A stretch of 64,000 nucleotides of DNA from positions 5,902,062-5,966,061 of the forward strand of contig OX638379.1 in assembly GCA_951813605.1 (NCBI GenBank), in the 5' to 3' direction. Positions 46,552 through 54,489 of this stretch are shown one piece after another. The translations under genes and the position numbers were made by a program. Each line of letters opens with the position of its first letter. Position 1 is the first letter of the stretch. A model generated the notes under the pieces. The model did not search any database, had not been told where the DNA came from, and saw only the letters and a list, made by a program, of their open reading frames with translations. The DNA is from an uncultured Bryobacterales bacterium. GTDB taxonomy: Bacteria; Acidobacteriota; Terriglobia; Bryobacterales; UBA6623.

Positions 46552-48273
46552 TCACGGCCCGGAAGAGCCCGTTCCCTCTCTCAAAGTGACCGTCGCACCC
46601 GGCGGCGGTGCCGGGAAGACTTCCCGCGCTGCATGCGGCCACCGCACTTCCACGGATTGGATGGCGGATGCCTGCCCGAGCCCGAAGTGGACAGCCGGCT
46701 CGCTTGCGCTCAAGTAGCTGCCATCCCGGTGCAATCGCCTCCAGAAACTCGTGCCGTCGGCGAAATGCAACCCGACCTGGGTCCCGATGCCATTCGGATT
46801 TGCCCCATTCGCGACCAGCTTGACGCGCACCATCCGGTCACCGTCTGTTTGATTGAGGTATAGGCGCGCGGGGCCATTGTTGTTGGAGACGACTACATCG
46901 AGGTCCCCGTCCATGTCGATGTCCCCGGTCGCGACGCCACGCCCTACCAATGGCTCCAGTGCGCCCCATACGGCCGCGCCGGGAAGAACTTCGAAGCCGC
47001 CCTTGGCCCCCCGGAAGAACTGGTTCTCCTGAAGGAAAGGATACGGCTGGCCTCGGAGCGATTCCATGACCGTCACTGCTCCGTTAGCGACGAAGACATC
47101 CAATCGCCCGTCGTGATCGAAGTCCGCCCACGAAAGCCCGAAGCCGGTGAACGGCATGCTGTCCCCCCCCAAGCCGAAACGGTTCGTCGCGTCGAGGAAC
47201 AGCCCGCGACCGTTGTTTTGGTACAGGGTATTGGTTTCAAGGGTGTTGTGGGTGAGCAACAAGTCATCGTCGCCATCGCTGTCGAAGTCGGCAGCGATGA
47301 CGCCCATGCCCGCCTCAGGGCGGCCATCGGCGTTCACGGCGGCACCCGATAGCATCGCCGCGTTCTCGAACCGCCCATCCCCCTGATTGATCCAGAGCTG
47401 GTTCTCGGTCCCGTCGTTGGCCACGTACAGGTCCGTTCTGCCGTCATTGTTGAGATCGGCCGCAGTCACACCGAGCCCGTTGCCGAACGCCGCCCCCAGC
47501 CCAGCCTGTCCGGACACATCCGCAAACCGTCCGCCATCGTTTCGGAACAGCCGGTCCGGAACCGGATTGTAGACCGTAGGGTTGCAGTAATCGCGCGCCC
47601 CGACCGGTGAAAAGCACTGCTTGTTGTTGCGAACCGTGAAGTCCACGTAGTTTGTGAAAAACAGGTCGAGATCGCCGTCCTGATCGTAGTCGACAAATGA
47701 CGCGGAAGTGCTCCAGCGCCTGTCCTGCGGGCCCTCGACGCGGGTGAAGGTGCCATCGCCACCATTCCTGAACAGCGCGTTCGGGCCCGTCCCCGTGACG
47801 TACACGTCAGGGTCTCCGTCACCATCGTAATCACCGACAGCCGCGCCCATAGCGAAGCCGGAAAACACGATGCCGGCTCGCTCTGTCACGTCCTCGAACG
47901 CGAGAGTGCCGGACGGGGCGATGCGGTTCTCGAATAGTCGGCAGCCTAGGCCGGTCTTGGGCGGGAACCGCGAATCCGCGGGGTCGGCACCCTCTTGCAG
48001 GGACGCGCCCTGAAGAAAAAAGACGTCGAGATCGCCGTCTGCGTCGAAGTCGATCAGCGCGACTCCCGATCCCATGATCTCCGGCAGGCGGTATTGCTGG
48101 CTGGCGTCCGCGAAATGGCGGAAGACGAGTCCGGCCTCCTTGGCGGCTTCGCGGAACAGAACCGGGCCGGCGGATCCGACGCCATCCGTCTCGGGAAACG
48201 GCTCGGACCCGCAGCCGCCAAGCGCCAACAGCGCCACTAGCATCGCGCCCCTCATCAGTGTTGAGTGTGCCAT
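46552..48273 (-). CDS. CRTAC1-family FG-GAP/ASPIC-UnbV lipoprotein
   Basis: 573 aa. The signal peptide ends in a strong lipobox (LLALGGC), so this family member is probably lipid-anchored. FG-GAP loops are clear (IDFDADGDLDVFFLQG, DYDGDGDPDVYVTG, DYDQDGDLDLFFTNYV, DLNNDGRTDLYVAND, DFDHDGRLDVFVANG, DIDMDGDLDVVVSNN). The ASPIC/UnbV end is present (MVRVKLVANGANPNGIGTQV, LSASEPAVHFGLG, EVRWPHA). It is divergent from the VWA gene with 84 nt between starts. Confidence 0.92.
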   Translation of the reverse strand: MAHSTLMRGAMLVALLALGGCGSEPFPETDGVGSAGPVLFREAAKEAGLVFRHFADASQQYRLPEIMGSGVALIDFDADGDLDVFFLQGASLQEGADPADSRFPPKTGLGCRLFENRIAPSGTLAFEDVTERAGIVFSGFAMGAAVGDYDGDGDPDVYVTGTGPNALFRNGGDGTFTRVEGPQDRRWSTSASFVDYDQDGDLDLFFTNYVDFTVRNNKQCFSPVGARDYCNPTVYNPVPDRLFRNDGGRFADVSGQAGLGAAFGNGLGVTAADLNNDGRTDLYVANDGTENQLWINQGDGRFENAAMLSGAAVNADGRPEAGMGVIAADFDSDGDDDLLLTHNTLETNTLYQNNGRGLFLDATNRFGLGGDSMPFTGFGLSWADFDHDGRLDVFVANGAVTVMESLRGQPYPFLQENQFFRGAKGGFEVLPGAAVWGALEPLVGRGVATGDIDMDGDLDVVVSNNNGPARLYLNQTDGDRMVRVKLVANGANPNGIGTQVGLHFADGTSFWRRLHRDGSYLSASEPAVHFGLGQASAIQSVEVRWPHAAREVFPAPPPGATVTLREGTGSSGP

Positions 48274-48357
48274 GAATCGCTGAAGGGAACCTCGTCACGG
48301 GTGACGGTCGTCACGGGCTTCCCAAATCAATCCACACGCCACGAAGGCACTGTTACC

Positions 48358-49218
48358 ATGCGTTCGATGCAACGTGTCGTGCCGTTCGAGAATTGTCAAG
48401 CGATTGAGCGCACGATTCGCCTCTGCATCGGGCTCATTCTATTCGCGGGCGTACTGCCGGCTCAAGAGGCCGCCCTCGTCGTGACCGTGATCGAAGAGAA
48501 GACCGCGGAGACGGTGACCGGACTCGGTCCGGAGCGATTCTCGGTCAAAGATGGCGACACCCCGCTTCGAGTGATCTCCGTCAGCGAGCCTCGCGATCCG
48601 GTGGACGTCCTGCTCCTCGTGGATACCAGCCTGGCCGGCGAAGCGGTTCGGCCCATCGCTGAATCCCTCATCGAGCAACTCGCCGAGGGCGAAGCCATGG
48701 CCCTTGTCGGGTACGACGAGGGGGCGGAACTGCTCCACGACTTCACCTCGGAAAAGCAGTTCCTTCGCAAGGCGCTGGACCGTGCGGAATACGGTGGGTT
48801 GCCACGCGTCCACGACGCATTGTTCGCGTCGGTGGATGGCGGGTTCGAGGCAAGCTTGAACCGCAAAGCGGTCATCCTGCTCTCGAACGGCGTCTTGGCC
48901 CGCAGTCGGGTATCCGAGGCGGAAGTCCTCGAAGTCGCCAGGGCCAAGCGAGTGTCGGTCTACTCGGTGTTCGTGCGGACCGACGCGCGGAGCCTGCTAA
49001 GGCGCTTCGCGTTACGGACAGGAGGCGCGAGTTTCGCTGCCCGCAGGCTGAAGCTCGCGCCTAGGATCCTCGCGACGCGCGTGTTCGAGGCGGTGCGAAG
49101 CCCGTACGAGCTTACTGTCTCGGGAGTCTACACGCTGGGCGATCGCCTGGAGGCCACGATTAGTCCACCCGCAGACGGCAAGAAGAAGCTCTCTGCTTCC
49201 GTGCTGCCGGTGGACTGA
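48358..49218 (+). CDS. VWFA-related secreted protein (acidobacterial type), short
   Basis: About 286 aa from ATG 48358. A signal peptide (LCIGLILFAGVLPAQ) precedes a short N-terminal strand region (LVVTVIEEKTAETVTGLGPERFSVKDGDTPLRV) typical of the acidobacterial VWFA-related group. The VWA domain starts VDVLLLVDTSLAG. The MIDAS DxSxS is degenerate (DTSLA), so metal-dependent binding is doubtful. A later KAVILLSNGV strand fits the fold. The protein is shorter than most relatives. It is divergent from the CRTAC1 lipoprotein gene and convergent with the coiled-coil gene. Confidence 0.85.
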   Translation: MRSMQRVVPFENCQAIERTIRLCIGLILFAGVLPAQEAALVVTVIEEKTAETVTGLGPERFSVKDGDTPLRVISVSEPRDPVDVLLLVDTSLAGEAVRPIAESLIEQLAEGEAMALVGYDEGAELLHDFTSEKQFLRKALDRAEYGGLPRVHDALFASVDGGFEASLNRKAVILLSNGVLARSRVSEAEVLEVARAKRVSVYSVFVRTDARSLLRRFALRTGGASFAARRLKLAPRILATRVFEAVRSPYELTVSGVYTLGDRLEATISPPADGKKKLSASVLPVD

Positions 49219-49241
49219 GCCCTCCGCTCGGGGGCAGGCTG

Positions 49242-50135
49242 CTAGGTGCCGCGACGACTGTCCTTCGGCGTGGCCAAGTAGCCCGCGATGACACCGCTAT
49301 CGATCTTATTCACCACGAGCTCGTAAGGTATGCGAGCTCCTTCGACATAGAACTGCACCGGCTCGAGCAATGACTTCCTGCGCTTGACGACTCTCTTGTC
49401 ATCCGCCCAAAGCTCGATCGAGTAGAGGCCCTTCTTTCTGTCGGTTCCGCTGAGCTTGACGCTGACCGGGCCGACGCGCTGGGGCTTCCTGGTCTTTCCC
49501 AGGTTGAATTCGTAATAGTTGCGCTCGCCGAGGCGCTTCAGGGCGTCAAGCTCATCTCCGTTGGTTGCTATCAGACCGCTCTGCACGCCCAGGTCGCCCT
49601 TCACGCTCGTGAGTTCTTGGATAGTCTTCTCGAGTTCGGCCCGCGTGGCGTCGACCTCCTCCTTGACGACGTCGACCTTCCCGCCTAGGGCGCCTACTTG
49701 CGTCTCGGTGTCCTGCTGGTACTCGGCCAGCTTGCCTCCTACCTCAGAGATCTTCGCCTCGCTCGTCTCGCGGGTAGCCTCGATTTCTTCTTGCAGCGAT
49801 TCCGCCCGACCGAGCGCCCTGCTCTCGACCTGGCGCGCCCTGACTTCGATCTGCTTCTCTGTGGACTCGACTCTCGAGGTCACCTTCTCCACCTCTGCCG
49901 CCAGCTGGGTTTGAGTTCCTTTGACGTTACCGTCCAGCAGGGAGAGCCGTTCCTCATGAGCGGTGAATTGAACGCCGACCTCGGCACGAAACTCCTTGAG
50001 CTGCAGGATTGTGTAGACGTTGGTCCCGGCTAGCGCCGCGAGCCCTACCAAAAGGACGATCGCGACGGGGGGTACGGAACTCTCGCCCGCGTTGCGCGCG
50101 GGGGTTCGTACATTGGGTTGGGATGGCGTGAGCAT
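49242..50135 (-). CDS. Membrane-anchored coiled-coil protein with C-terminal beta domain
   Basis: 297 aa. A short cytoplasmic N-terminus is followed by one transmembrane segment (VPPVAIVLLVGLAALAGTNVYTIL, about 22-45). A long heptad-rich region (about 50-185: ERLSLLDGNVKGTQTQLAAE, EKQIEVRARQVESRALGRAE and so on) follows. The C-terminal globular part (YYEFNLGKTRKPQRVGPVSV, LYSIELWADDKRVV, ARIPYELVVNKID) looks beta-rich. Similar proteins occur in Acidobacteria without known function. An AAGGAG Shine-Dalgarno supports ATG 50135. Confidence 0.82.
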   Translation of the reverse strand: MLTPSQPNVRTPARNAGESSVPPVAIVLLVGLAALAGTNVYTILQLKEFRAEVGVQFTAHEERLSLLDGNVKGTQTQLAAEVEKVTSRVESTEKQIEVRARQVESRALGRAESLQEEIEATRETSEAKISEVGGKLAEYQQDTETQVGALGGKVDVVKEEVDATRAELEKTIQELTSVKGDLGVQSGLIATNGDELDALKRLGERNYYEFNLGKTRKPQRVGPVSVKLSGTDRKKGLYSIELWADDKRVVKRRKSLLEPVQFYVEGARIPYELVVNKIDSGVIAGYLATPKDSRRGT

Positions 50136-50318
50136 TGATGGATTTTCTCCTTATCTGGAATTGATTTCTTCGGTTATCCTACTTAGAGTAGAACACCTCG
50201 GTTTGTTGGACGCTCGAAGTGGTCGGCGCGGTTTCGCCGAATCGTTTGATTCCTAAGATTATCGCAGCATGCCTGGGTCACGCGTTCGAAAGCCCGCCGC
50301 AACCGATAGGTGACCAGA

Positions 50319-50996
50319 ATGAAACAAACGCTTTACCTGGCAGTCGCAATCCTCGCCCTCGCTGTCCCTCCCACGATCCCCGGGGAAGGCTGGATTGAAC
50401 TTTTCGACGGCAAGACCCTGAACGGTTGGATCCAGCACAATGGCTACGCGACATACAGGGTAGAAGCCGGTGCTATCGTAGGCCGCACATCGATCGGCAG
50501 TGCGAACTCATTTCTTTGCACAACAACGAATTTCGGAGATTTCGAACTGGAATTTGAGGTCAAGGTCCACGACGACCTCAACTCGGGCGTGATGATCCGC
50601 GCGAGCCAAAAAAATGCGTCAACCGGCAGTGGGCGCAACAACGCTATTGGGCGCGTCTACGGTCCCCAGGTGGAGATCGAAGCGAGCGGTGCGGATGGTG
50701 CCGAGTCCGGGTACATCTATGGCGAGGCGACGGGCCGCGGGTGGTTGACTCCAGACGACGAACTCATTCCTCACAAGACGATGCGCGATGGGGAATGGAA
50801 CAGCTTCCGTGTCGTCGCGAAAGGGGCGCGCATACAGACATGGATCAACGGCAAGGCCATCGAGGATCGAGCCGACGAAGAGATCTACAAGACCCACGCA
50901 GGTGGGTTCATCGGGCTCCAAGTCCACGGCATCCGTGAAGGAAAGGGTCCCTATGAGGTCGCTTGGCGCAAGATTCGGATACGGCCCCTCAACTAG
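50319..50996 (+). CDS. DUF1080 (3-keto-disaccharide hydrolase-like) secreted protein
   Basis: About 225 aa. A Sec signal (LAVAILALAVPPTIPG) precedes a concanavalin-like DUF1080 domain: GWIELFDGKTLNGWI, YRVEAGAIVGRT, FELEFEVKVHDDLNSGVMIRA, WNSFRVVAKGARIQTWINGK and GFIGLQVHG. Some DUF1080 proteins hydrolyse or otherwise act on 3-keto-glycosides made by FAD dehydrogenases, which fits the GMC and ThuA genes elsewhere in this window. ATG 50319 has an AGGTGA Shine-Dalgarno 5 nt upstream. The radical SAM gene begins 26 nt after its stop, so they probably form an operon. Confidence 0.92.
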   Translation: MKQTLYLAVAILALAVPPTIPGEGWIELFDGKTLNGWIQHNGYATYRVEAGAIVGRTSIGSANSFLCTTTNFGDFELEFEVKVHDDLNSGVMIRASQKNASTGSGRNNAIGRVYGPQVEIEASGADGAESGYIYGEATGRGWLTPDDELIPHKTMRDGEWNSFRVVAKGARIQTWINGKAIEDRADEEIYKTHAGGFIGLQVHGIREGKGPYEVAWRKIRIRPLN

Positions 50997-51022
50997 CCCT
51001 CCCAGCGCAGGAGCGTCCTAGA

Positions 51023-52195
51023 GTGTCCGTTGGTCCGTCCCCGGGCAGCGGTACGCTCGATTCGAAGCAAGCTCCAACGAGGGATCGAAGCTTTCTGCCG
51101 CACCTGCTGCGCGTCAAGGCCGCAACCTGCTTCGGGCGGCGCATCACGCCGCCGTTCGTCACGCTCTACGTGACGACTCGGTGCGACGAGAAGTGCATCC
51201 ACTGCTACTACTGGGACGAACTCAATCCCAAGCCGAACCGCGATTTCACCCTCTCGGAATTCGACCGCACGCTGGGATCCATGGGCGAGATCTTCAACCT
51301 CTTCATTGGTGGCGGCGAGCCGTTTCTCCGCGGCGACCTGGACGAGATCATTCGCGCCGCATACGCTCGGAACCGCGTGGCAAACGTCTACGTTCCGACC
51401 AACGCCCAGCACACGGCGCGAGTGGTTTCGACGCTCGATTCCGTGCTCAGCGGCGCGCCGAGACTGCGATTCCACCTGAACCTCAGCATCGACCATGTCG
51501 ACGAAGGCGAACACGACCGCATCAGAGGCCGGGAGGGGGCGTACCGCCGCCTTCTGCAGACTGCGAAGGCGATCCAACCATATCGCCGGAAGTACCCGAA
51601 TCTGATCCTGCACACCCTGACCACTGTCATGAGGGACAACCAAGAGGACATCCTTCGGATCCACGAGGAACTCAAGCGCCGCTTCGACCCCGACGGCACA
51701 TCGTACAACTACTGCAGAGGCAACCCGCTCGACGCGGAGCAAACGGAGGTCGATCCGGCAATCTATCGGAAGCTGGCGGAGCGCGTGCGAGAAGACCGCC
51801 TTGCCGGTCGAGTCCGGCGAAGCGCCTTCGGGAATGCGAATCACAGCCTGGACGATCAGGTCCGGGCCAGCGTCGAGCGAACGGTGCTCCAAGAACGGGC
51901 GCAGTTCTCATGCGTATCCGGCCGCCTGGCGTGCGTCATCTATAGCAACGGGGACGTGACCGAGTGCGAGACGAAAAACTCGCTTGTGGGCAACTTGCGC
52001 GACTCAGGCTACGACTTCCCGTCTCTGTGGTTTGGCGAACGAGCCAAAGCGGTCGCCGCGGAAGCTGCCGCCGGCTGCTATTGCACGCATGAGTGCGGCC
52101 ACTACGCGTCGACGATCTACAGCCCGAGCAAGCTCGTCCAGTTAGTGGGGCGAGCAGCCGCCTCAAGTGCGCAACGCCATGTTCCTAGCATTTGA
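51023..52195 (+). CDS. Radical SAM protein with cysteine-rich (SPASM-like) C-terminus
   Basis: About 390 aa from GTG 51023, which has an AGGAG Shine-Dalgarno at 51009-51013 (9-nt spacer). The radical SAM cluster motif is CDEKCIHC (C-x3-C-x2-C, about residues 54-61). The SAM-binding GGGEP motif follows (FIGGGEPFLRGD). The C-terminal half carries more cysteines (FSCVSGRLACVIYSNGDVTEC and GCYCTHECGHY), as in SPASM/twitch enzymes that hold auxiliary Fe-S clusters and modify peptides or cofactors. No RiPP precursor or partner is recognised nearby. It may share a transcript with DUF1080, an unusual pairing. Confidence 0.9.
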   Translation: MSVGPSPGSGTLDSKQAPTRDRSFLPHLLRVKAATCFGRRITPPFVTLYVTTRCDEKCIHCYYWDELNPKPNRDFTLSEFDRTLGSMGEIFNLFIGGGEPFLRGDLDEIIRAAYARNRVANVYVPTNAQHTARVVSTLDSVLSGAPRLRFHLNLSIDHVDEGEHDRIRGREGAYRRLLQTAKAIQPYRRKYPNLILHTLTTVMRDNQEDILRIHEELKRRFDPDGTSYNYCRGNPLDAEQTEVDPAIYRKLAERVREDRLAGRVRRSAFGNANHSLDDQVRASVERTVLQERAQFSCVSGRLACVIYSNGDVTECETKNSLVGNLRDSGYDFPSLWFGERAKAVAAEAAAGCYCTHECGHYASTIYSPSKLVQLVGRAAASSAQRHVPSI

Positions 52196-52803
52196 TCCCC
52201 TCGAAGGATACGGCTCTTTCTTCGACCGTCGAGGCTCGGCGGCCTGCTCGGCCCGAACCGAATTGCCCGACGCCTCTGGGACCGAGGCGAGCAGCCAATG
52301 AACCGATTCCGTCGGCACGGCCGGTCGCGACGCCCGCGTCCGCACTCTTGATCGCGCCGAGTCGCCCCAACGCTCGCTTCGATGTCGCTCGGGACGCCGA
52401 CGCCGCGGAAACGTGTCGGCAGGCACAAGTAAGACGGCTCTCGCGCTGAATACGGGCGTGGAGAATCAATCGCCGGCTCGAGCTGCCACTACCAAGCGGG
52501 CGGCGAGGCTTCTTTGCGGGCACGCTTCGACTCTGCTCATACGCCGGCTCGCCACGAGGGCCCCGCTGGCACGGCCCCAAAAGGCGACTGTCCCGTTGAA
52601 GACTGTCCGACGGCCCCCGACGCCACGGTCAATCCCTCGTCGCGCGGGCGGGTTGCACCCAATCTTGCAAAGCGACAGGCTGGCCGCACTAGGGCGGCAT
52701 CTGGCGATTGACTTGCCAGCTTCATTCCACTACGCTTCGAGTAGTCGGCGACGACCACTGTTGGGCATGTCGATCTTCCGGTTCACTCCCTGCCGCTGTA
52801 TCG
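52196..52803. other. About 600 nt without a recognisable gene
   Basis: High-GC stretch after the radical SAM gene. The short frames are dominated by Arg/Ala/Pro, as expected of non-coding GC-rich DNA. A tiny RiPP precursor could be missed here, but I see no convincing one. Confidence 0.4.
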
Positions 52804-52826
52804 GGCCGGCCTAGGTCCGGCCTTTT
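52804..52826 (+). terminator. Rho-independent terminator-like stem-loop before cysE
   Basis: GGCCGG (52804-52809) and CCGGCC (52817-52822) form a 6-bp stem with a 7-nt loop (CCTAGGT), followed by TTTT (52823-52826). It lies about 610 nt after the radical SAM stop and 55 nt before the cysE start, so it could end upstream transcription or act as a leader attenuator. Confidence 0.55.
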
Positions 52827-52881
52827 CCGCAGCCATTCAATTCGCGGCAACAGCGCCGCGAGACCCGCCCCGGAGGTCGAG

Positions 52882-53565
52882 GTGTTTCGAGGGATCCGAG
52901 AACAAATCCAGACTGTCTTCAAGCACGACCCCGCCGCGAAGAGCGGCTTGGAGGTCTTGCTTTGCTACCCCGGTGTCCACGCGATCTTCCTGCACCGCGT
53001 CGCGCACCGTTTCTACCGAACCCGCCGTTTCGTTCTTGCGCGACTTATTTCGCACATCTCTCGCCTGCTCACCGGGATTGAAATCCATCCCGGCGCGAGG
53101 ATCGGCCGGCGATTCTTCATCGACCATGGCATGGGCGTCGTCATCGGCGAGACCGCCGTCATTGGCGACGACGTACTGCTTTACCAGGGCGTCACGCTAG
53201 GGGGAACTGGGCACGGAACGGAACGACGCCACCCGACCCTCAGAAACCACGTTGTCGTGGGGTCAGGCGCCAAGGTACTCGGGAACATCGAACTCGGCGA
53301 ATGGGTGAAAGTCGGAGCGGGATCGGTTGTTGTGAAGCCCGTGCCAGCCTATTCCACCGTCGTCGGGATTCCGGGCCGTATCGTCGCCGTGAAGGGCGTC
53401 GCTGTCAGCCACGACGAGTGGCAGATGCTCGAGCACGGCGAATTGCCCGACCCCGTCGGGCAGACGCTTGCGAACCTGAACGAGCGGCTCTCCTTGGTCG
53501 AGTCTGAAATCAAGGTCCAGGACGCCCCGGATCCAGACTTTCAATCCACGTTTCCCACTGGCTGA
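52882..53565 (+). CDS. cysE: Serine O-acetyltransferase
   Basis: About 227 aa, matching the short CysE/EpsC type. Residues near the N-terminus (FKHDPAAKSGLEVLLCYPG) and the left-handed beta-helix (IHPGARIGRRFFIDHGMGVVIGETAVIGDD) are typical. The active-site region (YQGVTLGGTG) and the GIPGRIV end follow. It transfers acetyl from acetyl-CoA to L-serine, giving O-acetylserine for cysteine synthesis. GTG 52882 has a GGAGG Shine-Dalgarno 5 nt upstream; the longer open frame from 52708 lacks family similarity. No cysK is nearby. Confidence 0.94.
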   Translation: MFRGIREQIQTVFKHDPAAKSGLEVLLCYPGVHAIFLHRVAHRFYRTRRFVLARLISHISRLLTGIEIHPGARIGRRFFIDHGMGVVIGETAVIGDDVLLYQGVTLGGTGHGTERRHPTLRNHVVVGSGAKVLGNIELGEWVKVGAGSVVVKPVPAYSTVVGIPGRIVAVKGVAVSHDEWQMLEHGELPDPVGQTLANLNERLSLVESEIKVQDAPDPDFQSTFPTG

Positions 53566-53585
53566 AAAAAAAGGCACCTAGCGCC
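53565..53585 (-). terminator. Intrinsic terminator of the small basic-protein gene
   Basis: On the minus strand GGCGC-TAG-GTGCC forms a 5-bp stem (one G-T pair) followed directly by eight T residues (53572 down to 53565). It lies about 120 nt beyond the stop of the 68-aa gene and abuts the cysE stop on the other strand. Confidence 0.6.
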
Positions 53586-53704
53586 ACCCGTTCTGCTCTC
53601 GGGTCGCGAAGCGCGTCGGAACTGAATTCCGATCGTGAGGCTCGGACGTGGAACCTCTTCGGCAGAGACGCCTGCGCAGCGGCCGCGCGGGCGCTCACAG
53701 TTCG

Positions 53705-53911
53705 TCAGGACGCGGCCGCCTCGGTTGTCTCCTCCTCAAGAGGAGGCAAGCCCAGATCCACTGGATCGATTGCCTCGATTGGCGGGCCTCCACCGCCCTT
53801 GACTTTCGCCGCCTTCCTTAGAGCCCTCTTCTCCTCCTTCTCGCGGCGCTTGGCTGCGCGCGCGAGCTCTTTGAGCCTTTTCTGGAATCTTGTGTTTGAT
53901 CTGCTAGCCAA
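53705..53911 (-). CDS. Small highly charged conserved-type hypothetical protein (68 aa)
   Basis: 68 aa. The N-terminal half is a Lys/Arg/Glu-rich helix (SNTRFQKRLKELARAAKRRE); the C-terminal half is Pro/Glu-rich (PPIEAIDPVDLGLPPLEEET). Similar short proteins (SN-x-x-F-x-KR-x-KE-x-x-R start) are widespread in Acidobacteria and Deltaproteobacteria with no known role. The start is TTG 53911, supported by a GGAGG Shine-Dalgarno 8 nt upstream. It converges on cysE. Confidence 0.75.
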   Translation of the reverse strand: MASRSNTRFQKRLKELARAAKRREKEEKRALRKAAKVKGGGGPPIEAIDPVDLGLPPLEEETTEAAAS

Positions 53912-54224
53912 AGGACTGCCCTCCCGGTAGTGTTTGCCTCCCTTGCGAGTCGAGCCGACATGGGCCCTTGAACTCGCTCGGAATTAACCGAGTATTATTA
54001 CAGACTGTCACAATTCGTTCACTTCAAACGGGTTCCTGCCATAATCGGCGACCAAGAACGGGCTCGGGCAAATGGCCAAGTCGCACGCTGGAAGCGCGAC
54101 AGCGCGGAAAGCCGCGCTGGGCAGCTTGGAACGAATCGCCGCACGCCGCCGTGGGCTACAGTGACTACCGGTTGCTGGCCGTGACCGTGCGGGGCCGGCA
54201 TGGACCAAGCACCGCCAAACGGCT
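53912..54224. other. Intergenic region between two tiny basic-protein genes
   Basis: About 310 nt. An AT-rich patch (AACCGAGTATTATTACAG, about 53986-54003) is the likeliest promoter region for the 68-aa gene, but no strong hexamer pair is seen. Confidence 0.4.
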
Positions 54225-54362
54225 CTAGTTGCGCCGCGAGCGTTTGGGATGGCGCTTTGCCCGGATTTCTTTGAGCTTGCTCTTCTTGCGCTTGGGCTTG
54301 CTGATGCGGAAGGTTCCGCTGCCCAAGTACTCCGCCTCGTAGGTGCTGTGTTTCCGAGCCAT
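54225..54362 (-). CDS. Very small basic protein (45 aa)
   Basis: 45 aa from ATG 54362: begins MARKHSTYEAEYLGSGTFRI and ends in a Lys/Arg-rich tail (SKPKRKKSKLKEIRAKRHPK...). The mix of a structured YEAEYLGSGTFRIS segment and a basic tail suggests nucleic-acid or ribosome binding, but that is inference. The frame is open further upstream to 54491, yet those codons are not protein-like and overlap the divergent oxidoreductase promoter. Confidence 0.65.
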   Translation of the reverse strand: MARKHSTYEAEYLGSGTFRISKPKRKKSKLKEIRAKRHPKRSRRN

Positions 54363-54489
54363 TGAATTCGCGCCTGTCTGTTTACAATATCGCATCCAAA
54401 GCGCGGGTCCCTGCGTTGTGCGGGACTGGGAGCGACGGGCAAGGAATCCGGAAACCTGGCCCAACCTATACTGGTTGGTCCGACCCGCC

